Under the pieces are notes generated by a model that was not told where the DNA came from, did not search any database, and worked only from the letters and a program-made list of their open reading frames with translations. Below are positions 43,974 through 52,648 of a DNA stretch of 64,000 nt, in pieces. The first letter of the stretch is position 1. Each line of letters starts with the position of its first letter. Location: contig NZ_PJIQ01000004.1 in the NCBI RefSeq assembly GCF_002929745.1, positions 233,124 through 297,123 of the forward strand. The letters are read 5' to 3'. This stretch comes from Arthrobacter sp. B1805. GTDB lineage: Bacteria; Actinomycetota; Actinomycetes; Actinomycetales; Micrococcaceae. The position numbers and the translations under genes are program-made.

Positions 43974-45034
43974 GACGCGAGCGATTCCGTCAGGCGTGCG
44001 AGCTGCGCCGCTCCACCGCTCAGCTCCAGACCCACCCGCACCACCTCGCCGATGACGAGGACGGCCGGGGATTGGCACCGGGCCGCGCCCGCCGCCGTCA
44101 CGATCGTGGAGAGGGTGCCGGCCGTCGTCCGCTGGGACGTGCTGTAGCCGCGCTCGACGACCGCGACCGGCATCTCCGGCCGCATCCCCGCGCGGGCGAG
44201 ACCGGCGACGAGCTGCGGAAGCGTCGAGACGCCCATCAGGACGACGATCGTCCCGCCGAGGCCCGCGAGGTGGAGGTGTTCCTCCTCGGTGAGCGGTGCG
44301 TGCCCGGAGACGACGGTGAACATGGCACTGACGCCGCGGTGCGTCACCGGGATGCCGGCGGCGGCCGGTACGGAGATCGCGGAGCTGACCCCGGGCACCA
44401 CCCGGCACGGCACCTGCGCCGCGAGGCACGCGGCGAGCTCCTCGCTGCCGCGCCCGAAGACGAAGGGGTCGCCACCCTTGAAGCGCACCACATGGCGGCC
44501 GGCGAGCGCGTGGCTCACGAGGAGCTCGTTGATGCCCGCCTGCGGGACGCGGTGGTGACCGGGAAGCTTGCCGACGTCGACCAGTTCCGCCGCCGGGGCC
44601 AGCTGTGCCAGGGCGTCGGTCGGCGCGAGGCGGTCATAGAGCACGACGTCGGCCTCGCGGAGGGCCGCCACCGCGTCGAGGGTCAGGAGTCCGAGGGCAC
44701 CCGGTCCACCGCCGATCAGGGTGACCGCGCCGGTGTCCGTCGCTCCGGTCTCCCGGGTGAGCAGGATGCCGGAACGACGGCAGCGCTCCTGCAGGGCGTC
44801 GAAGGCCTGGTCTGCGCGTGCAGCCGGTGGGCGCTGGCCCGCCCTGCCCGACGGCGGGTCGACGACGACGGCCAGCACTGCGCCGTCCAGCACCGTCGCC
44901 GTGCAGGCAGCTGCGCTGGGGCGCAGGTCCACCTCGGCGCCGGCGGCCCGATAGCGGGCGGCGATCCTCCGTGACGGCCTGGCGTCCCCGGCCACCACGA
45001 CGCGGCGACCAGTCAGATCGATCTCCAGTTGCAC
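43970..45034 (-). CDS. cobA: Uroporphyrinogen-III C-methyltransferase with degenerate N-terminal domain
   Basis: 354-aa SUMT that methylates uroporphyrinogen III at C2 and C7 to precorrin-2 for siroheme. The catalytic domain (about 105-340) has VTLIGGGPGALGLLTLDAV, YDRLAP, VRFKGGDPFVFGRGSEE, VPGVSSAISVPAAAGIPVTH and IVVLMGVSTLP. The first 95 residues resemble the CysG/SirC dehydrogenase fold (RRVVVAGDARPSRRIAARYR) but lack the Gly-rich NAD loop, so this part is probably inactive. GTG 45034 lies 3 nt after the nirB stop. It belongs to the operon nirB-cobA-hemD-like, supplying the siroheme needed by NirB. Confidence 0.92.
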   Translation of the reverse strand: MQLEIDLTGRRVVVAGDARPSRRIAARYRAAGAEVDLRPSAAACTATVLDGAVLAVVVDPPSGRAGQRPPAARADQAFDALQERCRRSGILLTRETGATDTGAVTLIGGGPGALGLLTLDAVAALREADVVLYDRLAPTDALAQLAPAAELVDVGKLPGHHRVPQAGINELLVSHALAGRHVVRFKGGDPFVFGRGSEELAACLAAQVPCRVVPGVSSAISVPAAAGIPVTHRGVSAMFTVVSGHAPLTEEEHLHLAGLGGTIVVLMGVSTLPQLVAGLARAGMRPEMPVAVVERGYSTSQRTTAGTLSTIVTAAGAARCQSPAVLVIGEVVRVGLELSGGAAQLARLTESLAS

Positions 45035-45037
45035 GGT

Positions 45038-47701
45038 TCAGCCCTCCAGGGTTCCTGATGCGGCGCGGACGGGGATCGCCGCTCCGAGGTTCACGCGTCC
45101 GGCTCCGGCCTCAATCTCCTCAGGAGTGGCCGGCCGCTGCTGGCCACGCTCCTCGACCAGGACGATCGACTGGTCCGCGGCATCCGGGGCATTGACGAAC
45201 GACCTGAAACGGCGGAGCCGGTCGGGGTCCTTGAGCGTTGCCGCCCATTCATCCTCGTAGTGCTCGACGTGGCGCGCCATCGCTTCCTCGAGGTCCTCCG
45301 CAATGCCGAGGGAGTCGTTGATGACGACGTCGCGCACGTGGTCGAGGCCGCCGTCGAGGTCGTCCATCCAGCGTGCGGTCCGCTGCATGCGGTCTGCTGT
45401 CCGGATGTAGTACATGAGGTAGCGGTCGATGTATCGGATGAGGGTCTCACCGTCGAGGTCCTGGGCGAGGAGTTGTGCGTGGGCGGGCTGGAACCCGCCG
45501 TTGCCGCCGACGTACAGGTTCCAGCCCTGGTCGGTGGCGATCACACCGACGTCCTTGCTGCGCGCCTCGGCACATTCCCGGGCGCATCCCGACACACCCA
45601 TCTTGAACTTGTGCGGCGCGCGCAGTCCCCGGTAGCGCAGCTCGAGATCGATCGCCATTGCCACAGAGTCCTGCACGCCGAACCGGCACCATGTGGAGCC
45701 GACGCAGGACTTCACGTTCCGCAGCGCCTTGCCGTAGGCCTGGCCCGATTCGAAGCCCGCCTCGACGAGGATCTTCCAGATCTCGGGGAGCTGCTCGAGC
45801 CGGGCGCCGAAGAGGTCGATCCGCAGGGCACCGGTCAGCTTCACGTACAGCCCGAACTGCTCCGCGACCTGGGCGATCACCGCGAGCTTCTGCGGCGTGA
45901 TCTCTCCACCGGGGATGCGGGGCACCACCGAATAGGTGCCGTTGCGCTGCATGTTCGCGAGCGCGCGGTCATTGGTGTCCTGCAGCATGCCGCGGCCGCC
46001 GTCGAGCACGTACTCGCCCCGCTGGGTGGCCAGGATCGAGCCTATGGCCGGCTTGCAGATGTCGCAGCCGTGCCCGCCCTTCGCCTCCTCCGAAGCCCCG
46101 AAGCGCCGGAGGATCTCCTGGAAGGACGCGAGATCGAGGGCCTGGATCGCCTCGAACAGCTCGGGCCGGGACATCGCGAAGTGTTCGCAGATGCCCTTGG
46201 AGACGGTGCGGCCGGCCTTCGTCAGCTCGGTGTCGAGAAGCTTCTTGAGCATCGGCACGCACGAGCCGCACTGCGTCCCGGCGCGGGAGCACGCCTTCAG
46301 CGTCGGCATATCGAGGGCCGGCTCCACGGCCGTCCCGTCCGCGTCCACCCCGTGCACCGCCGAGCGGCACGCACCGGCCGTGACGTTGTTGCAGGAGCAG
46401 AGGATGACGTCGTCGGGCAGCTCGGACGGCGGAGCCTCGCCTCCCCCGGCCGAGGAGAGGTAGGCACCCGGCTCGGCGGGGAGCTCGCGACCGAGCAGGG
46501 GCCTGAGCGACGAGTAGGGAGCGGCATCGCCGACGAAGATGCCGCCCAGCAGTGTCTTCGCGTCGTCGGTCACCACCAGCTTCTGGTACAGCCCGCGTGC
46601 AGGGTCTGCGTAGACGATCTCGAGGCTGCCCTCGGCCTCGGCGAGGGCGTCGCCGAAGCTCGCGACCTCGACGCCGGAGAGTTTGAGCTTGGTCGCGGTA
46701 TCGAATCCGGGGAAGGTGGACAGCCCGCCGAGGATGCCGTCCGCGCACACCTCGGCCATCGCGTTCGCTGGGGCCACGAGCCCCATGCTGATGCCCTCAT
46801 AGCTCGCCACTTCGCCGATCGCCCAGACCCCCGGCATCGTGGTCTCGCAGCCCGCGCTGATGACCACGCCTCCGCGGGGGGCCACCTCGAGTCCGGCGTC
46901 CCGCGCGAGTTCGTCACGCGGCCGGATCCCGACGGCGAAGACCACCAAGTCCGCCGGCAGGACGGCACCGTCGCTCAGGGCCACGCCCGTCACGCGGCCG
47001 TCAGCCGTCTCGATCGAGGTAGGAGCGCCACCGCAGTGGATGCCCAGTCCCTTCGCCGCGATGAGGCGGCCGAGCGCCTGGCCCCCTCCCTGGTCGAGCT
47101 GCGCGTTCATGAGCCAGCCGGCCCGGTTGACCACGGTCGACTCCGCTCCGAGGTGCTGGAGCCCTCCCGCGGCCTCGAGGCCGAGCAGTCCGCCGCCGAT
47201 GACGACGGCCCGCGGTGCCCTGCCGAGATCGGTGGCGAGGCGGGCCGTCTCCGTCCGTAACCACTGGACGTCGTCGAGCGTGCGGTACACCGCGGCGTGC
47301 TCACCGCCCGGCAGTGGCAGCCGCACGGCGTCCGAGCCGGTGGCGAGGACGACGTCGTCGTAGGCGTACCTCTCCCCGGAGGCACCCAGGACGCATCGGG
47401 CGGCGAGATCCAGCCGCACTGCGCGCTCACCTGTGACGAGCCGGATGGCGGGTTCCCGCCACATGAGCTGCTCACCGAGACTGAGGTCGACGTCGCCGGT
47501 CAGCGCGCTGCTCAGGGCCACGCGGTCGTAGGGCGCGTAGGACTCCTCGGTCAGCACGGTGATGTGGAGGCCGTCCGTGCCACGTCGCCAGAGGGCTTCG
47601 ACGAACCGGTGTGCCGCCGGTCCACCGCCGACCACGACGATGCGGCGTACTGCGGACGTGGCGCCGCCCTGGGCGGGCCGGGGTGGTCTGGTCTCGCTCA
47701 T
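45038..47701 (-). CDS. nirB: Nitrite reductase (NADH), large subunit
   Basis: 887-aa siroheme enzyme that reduces nitrite to ammonium with six electrons from NAD(P)H. The FAD/NAD part (1-420) has IVVVGGGPAAHRFVEALWRR, VVIGGGLLGLEAAGGLQHLG and GVWAIGEVASYEG. Two BFD-type [2Fe-2S] regions have CSCNNVTAGACRSAV, then CSRAGTQCGSC and GHGCDICKP. The siroheme/[4Fe-4S] site is SCVGSTWCRFGVQDS and GVSGCARECAEARSKD. The length is normal. It is divergent from nirD, unusual because nirBD are often one operon. It is followed by cobA for siroheme. A GlnR-type box precedes it. Confidence 0.95.
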   Translation of the reverse strand: MSETRPPRPAQGGATSAVRRIVVVGGGPAAHRFVEALWRRGTDGLHITVLTEESYAPYDRVALSSALTGDVDLSLGEQLMWREPAIRLVTGERAVRLDLAARCVLGASGERYAYDDVVLATGSDAVRLPLPGGEHAAVYRTLDDVQWLRTETARLATDLGRAPRAVVIGGGLLGLEAAGGLQHLGAESTVVNRAGWLMNAQLDQGGGQALGRLIAAKGLGIHCGGAPTSIETADGRVTGVALSDGAVLPADLVVFAVGIRPRDELARDAGLEVAPRGGVVISAGCETTMPGVWAIGEVASYEGISMGLVAPANAMAEVCADGILGGLSTFPGFDTATKLKLSGVEVASFGDALAEAEGSLEIVYADPARGLYQKLVVTDDAKTLLGGIFVGDAAPYSSLRPLLGRELPAEPGAYLSSAGGGEAPPSELPDDVILCSCNNVTAGACRSAVHGVDADGTAVEPALDMPTLKACSRAGTQCGSCVPMLKKLLDTELTKAGRTVSKGICEHFAMSRPELFEAIQALDLASFQEILRRFGASEEAKGGHGCDICKPAIGSILATQRGEYVLDGGRGMLQDTNDRALANMQRNGTYSVVPRIPGGEITPQKLAVIAQVAEQFGLYVKLTGALRIDLFGARLEQLPEIWKILVEAGFESGQAYGKALRNVKSCVGSTWCRFGVQDSVAMAIDLELRYRGLRAPHKFKMGVSGCARECAEARSKDVGVIATDQGWNLYVGGNGGFQPAHAQLLAQDLDGETLIRYIDRYLMYYIRTADRMQRTARWMDDLDGGLDHVRDVVINDSLGIAEDLEEAMARHVEHYEDEWAATLKDPDRLRRFRSFVNAPDAADQSIVLVEERGQQRPATPEEIEAGAGRVNLGAAIPVRAASGTLEG

Positions 47702-47761
47702 GTGGTGCCTTCCCTCCGGACCCGGGCGGTCCCGTTGCTGCTACCACAGTACGAAGGCGCA

Positions 47762-47799
47762 ATTTCTCCTGTGTGTCATGGATGTATCGCAAAGTTAAC
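47762..47799 (-). promoter_or_regulatory. GlnR box for nirB
   Basis: On the minus strand: GTTAA (47799), GATAC (47788), GACAC (47777), GAAAT (47766), each separated by exactly 6 nt. Each 5-mer differs from the GlnR half-site pattern (GTnAC/GaAAC/GTnAC/GAAAC) at one position. The site ends 60 nt upstream of the nirB ATG. Period and distance match the narK and nirD boxes. Confidence 0.6.
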
Positions 47800-47838
47800 T
47801 TCGGGCTCACACCCCCGGTCCGGGTGCGTGAGGGGTAA

Positions 47839-47876
47839 GTTACCGGGGCGCAACAGCACCGGGACGTGCGCGACAC
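47839..47876 (+). promoter_or_regulatory. GlnR box for nirD
   Basis: GTTAC (47839), GCAAC (47850), GGGAC (47861), GACAC (47872), each separated by exactly 6 nt. The first box matches exactly; the other three each carry one change relative to GaAAC, GTnAC and GAAAC. It ends 50 nt before the nirD ATG. It lies back to back with the nirB box, 39 bp away, making the 225-bp gap a bidirectional nitrogen-regulated promoter. Confidence 0.6.
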
Positions 47877-47926
47877 GAGGGCTGGCTAGCGTGGTGCGGG
47901 AAGCACCAGCCACCGAGGAGACCGCC

Positions 47927-48289
47927 ATGACCGAGCTCATCCTGCAGCGTCCCGCCACCACTCAGGCCCTGTGGGTCGGTGTCTGTCGACTCGACGACCT
48001 CGAGGAATGCTGGGGCGAGGCAGCACTGGTGGGCCACGAGCAGATCGCACTGTTCCGGTTGCCGGAGCGCCGGGTCTACGCCGTCACCAACATTGATCCG
48101 CGGACGGGTGCTGCCGTCATGGCCCGCGGCATCGTGGGGTCCCGTGGTGCGTCACCGACGATCGCCTCCCCTCTCCACAAGGAGGTGTACGACCTCTCGA
48201 CCGGTGAGTGCCTGTCCGGCGGTGAGGGACTGCGGGCCTACCCGGTGCGGTGCGTCGGGGGCATCATCGAGGTCGATGTTGCCGCCTGA
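47927..48289 (+). CDS. nirD: Nitrite reductase (NADH), small subunit (NirD, Rieske-like fold)
   Basis: 120-aa partner of NirB with a Rieske-type beta fold. Sequence landmarks are WVGVCRLDDLEECWGEAALV, LFRLPERRVYAVTNIDPRTG, VMARGIVGSRG and SPLHKEVYDLSTGEC. The Cys-His pairs that bind a Rieske cluster are absent, which is usual for NirD. ATG 47927 has GAGGAG 7-8 nt upstream. It is transcribed away from nirB and followed 18 nt later by the sirohydrochlorin chelatase, so small subunit and cofactor enzyme are co-expressed. Confidence 0.92.
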   Translation: MTELILQRPATTQALWVGVCRLDDLEECWGEAALVGHEQIALFRLPERRVYAVTNIDPRTGAAVMARGIVGSRGASPTIASPLHKEVYDLSTGECLSGGEGLRAYPVRCVGGIIEVDVAA

Positions 48290-48307
48290 GCGCTCGCGGA
48301 TGCTTCA

Positions 48308-49120
48308 ATGGCAGGCATGACCGTCGAGAAATCCGACCGTGGTGGCGCCCCCATCCTCATCGCCTGCGCGCACGGCACGGACAACCTGCAGGGACGTCGC
48401 GAGATCGACGCCGTACGCGCCGGCATCGCCGCCCTGCGCCCGCACCTCGAGGTCCTCGAGGCCTATGTCGATGTGCAGGACCCCGATCTCGTGGACGTCG
48501 TCGCGTCCCTTCCCCCGGGGCGCCCGGCGGTGATCGTGCCGCTGCTGCTGTCGGTGGGCTACCACGTGAAGGTGGACATCGCGCGGGCAGCTGCGAGCAG
48601 GCCGCACACGATCGCCGCGCTACCGCTCGGCCCCGATCCGCGCCTCGCGCACGTTCTGCAGCGCCGTCTCGCGGAGGCCGGGGTGGACGACGGTGATGCC
48701 GTGGTCCTGGCGGCCGCCGGGTCCTCGGATGCCTGCGCCGCGGAGGACGTCGCCGAGATCCGGGCCGTCCTCGCCGAGCTCAGGACAGGTCCCGTGCGGC
48801 CCGGATTCGGGTCGAAGGCGACTCCGTCGGTGCCCGACGCCGTCGCCGACGTCCGCGGTACCGCCGGTTCCCCGGTGGCGCTGGCCTCCTACCTGCTTGC
48901 TCCCGGGTACTTCCACGACCAGCTGGCAAAGGCCGGTGCCGATGCGGTCAGCGCACCCCTGCTGCCGAGTCCTGTCGTCGCGGAGATCGCCCTCGCCCGG
49001 TACGACGACGCGGCCGCCCGCCTGGCCGACGGCCCTCGGCGGGAAGGCGCTCCGTGTCCCAGGCCGTGCAGCGCCCGCGTGTCGATGTGCGTCCGGAGTG
49101 GCTCAGTCCAGCCGGCCTGA
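48308..49120 (+). CDS. Sirohydrochlorin chelatase family protein (CbiX/SirB)
   Basis: 270-aa protein with two CbiX-like halves. The first has ILIACAHGTDNLQGRREIDA (metal-site His) and YVDVQDPDLVDVV, VIVPLLLSVGYHVKVDIARA (second His). The second half has VVLAAAGSSDACAAEDV, and LASYLLAPGYFHDQLAKAGA carries its own His. It would insert Fe2+ into sirohydrochlorin to give siroheme for NirB. ATG 48317 (MTVEKSD) is an alternative start. The last 25 residues (from about 49045) are Cys/Arg-rich and look unlike the family, so the native 3' end may have been altered where the convergent DinB gene begins. Confidence 0.85.
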   Translation: MAGMTVEKSDRGGAPILIACAHGTDNLQGRREIDAVRAGIAALRPHLEVLEAYVDVQDPDLVDVVASLPPGRPAVIVPLLLSVGYHVKVDIARAAASRPHTIAALPLGPDPRLAHVLQRRLAEAGVDDGDAVVLAAAGSSDACAAEDVAEIRAVLAELRTGPVRPGFGSKATPSVPDAVADVRGTAGSPVALASYLLAPGYFHDQLAKAGADAVSAPLLPSPVVAEIALARYDDAAARLADGPRREGAPCPRPCSARVSMCVRSGSVQPA

Positions 49121-49720
49121 TGCTTCCCGGGCCGCGGCTTCGACCCGCTGGGCGTGCAGAGCCCGGGCCGGTGCGGACAGCCCTCCGAGGTTCGGATCGC
49201 CCGCCCCTCGTCCGATCGATCCGTCGATGAGTTCCCGCAGGATGTCCGCGTGGCCTGCGTGCTGGGCCGTTTCCGCGACCACGTGGACGAGGATCTGGTG
49301 GAGGGTCACGGCACGCCGCTCCTGCGGCCACCACGGCACCTGACCGGCGGAGTCCAGCGACAGCGCCTCGATGGTTGCGTCACTGTGTTCCGCCGACATC
49401 CGATGCAGCGTGAGAACGTCGTCACGGGACTCCGCCGGCGTGGCCCACATGTCCGCCTCCGGCTCCGCGTCGTCGTTCATCCACGGCATCGGTATGGCGC
49501 TGGGACGCCCGAACACGTCGCCGAAATACTCCAGCTGCACGGACGCCACATGCTTCACGAGCCCGAGCAGATTGGTCCCCGAAGGCACCAGCGGCCGCCG
49601 GATGTCGTATTCACCGAGGCCGTCCAGCGTGCCCGCGAGGTCGGAGCGCCGTCGGCGGAGGTAGTCCAGCAACGTGGCCTTCAGCGGATCCTGGTGCCCT
49701 TGCTGCCTGCTGTCGCCCAT
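49103..49720 (-). CDS. DinB/DUF664 family protein
   Basis: 205-aa four-helix-bundle protein. LVKHVASVQLEYFGDVFG carries the first metal histidine and VHVVAETAQHAGHADILREL the paired histidines (H-x3-H type), as in DinB/YfiT-like metal-binding proteins. Members include bacillithiol/mycothiol-dependent transferases, but most DUF664 proteins are uncharacterised. ATG 49720 is used. Its 3' end overlaps the convergent chelatase gene by 18 nt. It lies downstream of glmM on the same strand. Confidence 0.85.
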   Translation of the reverse strand: MGDSRQQGHQDPLKATLLDYLRRRRSDLAGTLDGLGEYDIRRPLVPSGTNLLGLVKHVASVQLEYFGDVFGRPSAIPMPWMNDDAEPEADMWATPAESRDDVLTLHRMSAEHSDATIEALSLDSAGQVPWWPQERRAVTLHQILVHVVAETAQHAGHADILRELIDGSIGRGAGDPNLGGLSAPARALHAQRVEAAAREASGRLD

Positions 49721-49766
49721 GGACGCACTGTAGTACCGACGCCCGATGCGGAGGAAGCAGCGGGGG

Positions 49767-51125
49767 CTATGCGACCGGTTCCAGGGAGAGTCGCTCCTGC
49801 ACGGTCGCGGCGAGTTCTTCTGCGATGCGCTCGGCGGTCCCGGTATCTGCCGCCTCGACCATCACGCGCACGACGGGCTCAGTGCCGGAGGGTCGCAGGA
49901 GCACCCTGCCCGTCTCCCCGAGCATTGCCTCTGCCGCGCGAACAGCCGCCTGGAGCCCCTCGTCGGAGTTGGCCGCCGCGCGGTCCACGCCCTCGACGTT
50001 GATGAGGACCTGCGGGAGCTTCGTCATGACTGCGGCGAGTTCCTTGAGGCTCTTGCCGGTCTCGGCCATGCGCGCAGCGAGCTGGAGGCCTGTGAGGACG
50101 CCGTCACCGGTGGTGGCGTACTCGGCGAAGATGACGTGGCCGGACTGCTCGCCGCCGAGGCTGTACCCGCCGTCGCGCATGCCCTCGAGGACGTAGCGGT
50201 CCCCCACACCGGTCTCCTTGATGGTGATGCCGGATTCCCGCAGCGCGATCTTCAGCCCGAGGTTGCTCATCACCGTCGCCACGAGGGTGTCCTCCTTGAG
50301 CTTGCCGGCGTCCTTCATGGCCAGTGCCATGACGGCCATGATCTGATCGCCGTCGACCACGGTGCCTTCGTGATCCACGGCAAGGCAACGGTCGGCGTCG
50401 CCGTCGTGGGCTACGCCGATGTCGGCGCCATGCTCGAGGACGGCCGCCTGCAGCTTCTCGAGGTGGGTCGAGCCGTACCCGTCGTTGATGTTCACACCGT
50501 CCGGCTCCGCGCCGATCACGACGATGTCCGCGCCGGCGTTCCGGAAGACCTCGGGGGAACAGCCACTGGCGGCTCCGTGCGCGCAGTCGAGCACGACCTT
50601 CAGGCCGTCGAGGCGGTGAGGGAGCGTCTGGAGCAGATGGACGACATAGCGGTCCTCCGCGTCGGCGAAACGCTGGATCCGCCCCACGTCTCCCGCTACG
50701 GGCCGCAGCCTCGCGTTGGCCATCTCGTCCTCGATGGCGTCCTCGAGGGCGTCACTGAGCTTCTTGCCGCCGCGGGCGAGGAACTTGATCCCGTTGTCAG
50801 GAGCAGGATTGTGCGAGGCGGAGATCATGACGCCGAAGTCCGCGTCGAGATCGGCGACGAGGAACGCGGCGGCCGGGGTCGGGAGGACCCCTGCGTCGTA
50901 GACGTCGACGCCGGAGCTGGCGAGGCCTGCCTCCACGGCTGCGGCGATGAATTCCCCGCTGATGCGGGGATCACGGGCGATCACGGCGGTGGGCCGTCGT
51001 CCACCGTCCACGGCGTTGTGCCCGAGCACGACGGCGGCGGCCTGGGCCAGCTGCAGGGAGAGTTCCGCCGTGATCAGGCCATTGGCCAGGCCGCGTACAC
51101 CGTCGGTGCCGAATAACTTGCTCAT
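49767..51125 (-). CDS. glmM: Phosphoglucosamine mutase
   Basis: 452-aa enzyme converting glucosamine 6-phosphate to glucosamine 1-phosphate. It begins [13 protein letters not shown]. The phosphoserine loop is [20 protein letters not shown], the metal loop is [13 protein letters not shown] (DGDADR), the sugar-binding loop is [11 protein letters not shown] and the phosphate-binding loop is [18 protein letters not shown] 51125 is used. It follows rplM-rpsI on the same strand, the usual actinobacterial order. Its product feeds GlmU; GlmS is at 31.9-33.8 kb. Confidence 0.97.
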   Translation of the reverse strand: MSKLFGTDGVRGLANGLITAELSLQLAQAAAVVLGHNAVDGGRRPTAVIARDPRISGEFIAAAVEAGLASSGVDVYDAGVLPTPAAAFLVADLDADFGVMISASHNPAPDNGIKFLARGGKKLSDALEDAIEDEMANARLRPVAGDVGRIQRFADAEDRYVVHLLQTLPHRLDGLKVVLDCAHGAASGCSPEVFRNAGADIVVIGAEPDGVNINDGYGSTHLEKLQAAVLEHGADIGVAHDGDADRCLAVDHEGTVVDGDQIMAVMALAMKDAGKLKEDTLVATVMSNLGLKIALRESGITIKETGVGDRYVLEGMRDGGYSLGGEQSGHVIFAEYATTGDGVLTGLQLAARMAETGKSLKELAAVMTKLPQVLINVEGVDRAAANSDEGLQAAVRAAEAMLGETGRVLLRPSGTEPVVRVMVEAADTGTAERIAEELAATVQERLSLEPVA

Positions 51126-51187
51126 CGTTGATCATCCTAGGTGAAGAACATGAGACCGCTGAGGTGGGTCTCCAACAGGTTAAAGCA

Positions 51188-51220
51188 CGAATGCCCGCCC
51201 GGAACCCGGACGGGCATTCG
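51188..51220. terminator. Hairpin between rpsI and glmM
   Basis: CGAATGCCCG / CGGGCATTCG (10-bp outer stem) enclosing a CCGGAACCCGG-like inner dyad. It lies in the 223-bp gap 63 nt upstream of the glmM start. It could be a second terminator for rplM-rpsI or a leader structure of glmM. Confidence 0.5.
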
Positions 51221-51304
51221 ACGCGTGTCCTCAAGGCGCATACTCCTTGTTCCCAGCCCCACACGATAGAGCGTGGAGCCAAGAGGCAATTTTTGCCGAG
51301 GGGA

Positions 51305-51338
51305 CCCGAGCGGCATCGCGCCTGCGATGCCGCTCGGG
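51305..51338 (-). terminator. Terminator of rplM-rpsI
   Basis: A 15-bp perfect stem, CCCGAGCGGCATCGC with its complement, and a 4-nt loop start 10 nt beyond the rpsI stop. An outer pairing of AATTTTTGCC (about 51288-51297) with GGCAAAATT (51342-51350) extends it and gives an AT-rich stretch on the exit side. Strong end of the ribosomal-protein transcript. Confidence 0.75.
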
Positions 51339-51348
51339 GAAGGCAAAA

Positions 51349-51846
51349 TTACCTCTTGGAGTACTGAGGCGCCTTGCGTGCCTTCTTGAGACCAGCCTTC
51401 TTGCGCTCGATGACGCGGGCGTCACGAGTCAGGAAGCCTGCCTTCTTGAGGGCGGGGCGGTTGTTCTCGCGGTCGATCTCGTTGAGCGTGCGAGCGACAC
51501 CGAGGCGGAGTGCTCCGGCCTGGCCGGAAGGTCCTCCGCCGTGGATGCGGGCGATGACGTCGTAGGCGCCGTCGAGCTCGAGGAGCTTGAACGGGTCGTT
51601 GACTTCCTGTTGGTGCAGCTTGTTCGGGAAGTAGTCGGCCAGCTCGCGGCCGTTGACGATCCACTTGCCGGTGCCGGGGACGAGGCGAACTCGAGCCACG
51701 GCCTCCTTGCGGCGTCCGACTGCTCCGCCGCCGACAGTCAGCGCGGGGCGCTCCTTCGCGGTGGCCTCGCTGGCCTCGGTGGACTCTGAGGTGTAGCTCG
51801 TGAGCTCCTCAGTGGGTTCATTCAGCTCTTCAGTGTTCTGAGCCAC
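51349..51846 (-). CDS. rpsI: 30S ribosomal protein S9
   Basis: 165-aa small-subunit protein. The conserved body starts [20 protein letters not shown] and ends with the universal tail [10 protein letters not shown] that reaches the ribosomal P site. [17 protein letters not shown] and [19 protein letters not shown] are also typical. An acidic Glu/Thr/Ser-rich N-terminal extension of about 35 residues is common in actinobacterial S9. The start is GTG 51846 with AAGGAG upstream. It is 40 nt downstream of rplM. Confidence 0.97.
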   Translation of the reverse strand: MAQNTEELNEPTEELTSYTSESTEASEATAKERPALTVGGGAVGRRKEAVARVRLVPGTGKWIVNGRELADYFPNKLHQQEVNDPFKLLELDGAYDVIARIHGGGPSGQAGALRLGVARTLNEIDRENNRPALKKAGFLTRDARVIERKKAGLKKARKAPQYSKR

Positions 51847-51886
51847 GGTTCTCCTTGAAGTGATTTCTTAGTGTTGGTGGCCAGGA

Positions 51887-52330
51887 CTACTGGGCGACCT
51901 GGGTGATTTCGAACGTCTTGGGCTGCTGTGCGGCGTGGGGGTGCTCCGCGCCGCGGTAGACCTTCAGCTTGCCGATCTGCTGTGCTGCCAGCGAGTTCTT
52001 GGGAAGCATGCCGCGGATAGCCTTCTCGACTGCGCGCTCCGGGTTCTTCTCCAGGAGTTCGGCGTAGTTCGTGGACTTCAGGCCGCCCGGGAAACCCGAG
52101 TGGCGGTAGGCACGCTTCTGCTCGAGCTTGGCGCCGGTGAGGGCTACCTTGTCAGCGTTGATGATGACAACGAAGTCGCCCATGTCCATGTGGGGAGCGA
52201 AAGTCGGCTTGTGCTTTCCGCGCAACAGGATTGCGGTCTGGCTGGCAAGACGGCCGAGGACAACATCGGTTGCATCAATGACGTGCCACTGGCGGGTGAT
52301 GTCGCCTGGCTTCGGGGTGTACGTACGCAC
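51887..52330 (-). CDS. rplM: 50S ribosomal protein L13
   Basis: 147-aa large-subunit protein starting [20 protein letters not shown], then [20 protein letters not shown] and [50 protein letters not shown] and [16 protein letters not shown] 52330 is chosen because it matches the family N-terminus, with AAGG about 8 nt upstream; a GTG at 52366 would add 12 residues. First gene of rplM-rpsI. Confidence 0.97.
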   Translation of the reverse strand: MRTYTPKPGDITRQWHVIDATDVVLGRLASQTAILLRGKHKPTFAPHMDMGDFVVIINADKVALTGAKLEQKRAYRHSGFPGGLKSTNYAELLEKNPERAVEKAIRGMLPKNSLAAQQIGKLKVYRGAEHPHAAQQPKTFEITQVAQ

Positions 52331-52648
52331 GGTTATGGCCTTCGTTTCTATTTCGGTGTCGCCCACCTCCGCGGAAACCTCCGCGCCTGTGGGCTCAGCT
52401 TATTCATGCGTTACCGGAACTTCAGGTGAGGGCTGAAATACGACCAGTTATCCCGTAATCTCGGCTCCGCCCCCGGGCCAGGTGGTTCTGCAACTAAACC
52501 GCTCCGTGGGGCGCAGACGTATCGAGCTGGGATACGCACAACGACTACCAAGATTAGCCTGCTGGTGCGCCTCAGGTCAAAATGGGCGGGAAGGCGTCCA
52601 TCCGCTGGATGGGATGGCCGGAAATGCCGCCTAAGGGAAGGTCCGGAC
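52331..52648. other. Divergent intergenic region, rplM leader and promoter
   Basis: 318 bp without a gene between rplM (minus) and the frameshifted membrane gene (plus). On the rplM side it holds a small hairpin (CGCGGA/TCCGCG, about 52368-52383) in the leader and AT-rich patches such as TTATCCCGTAATCT. No conserved leader structure can be assigned with confidence. Confidence 0.35.

Noticed and set aside
45260..47260. 666-aa plus-strand frame opposite nirB
   Set aside because: Shadow of nirB; no recognisable domain, while nirB has all catalytic motifs.
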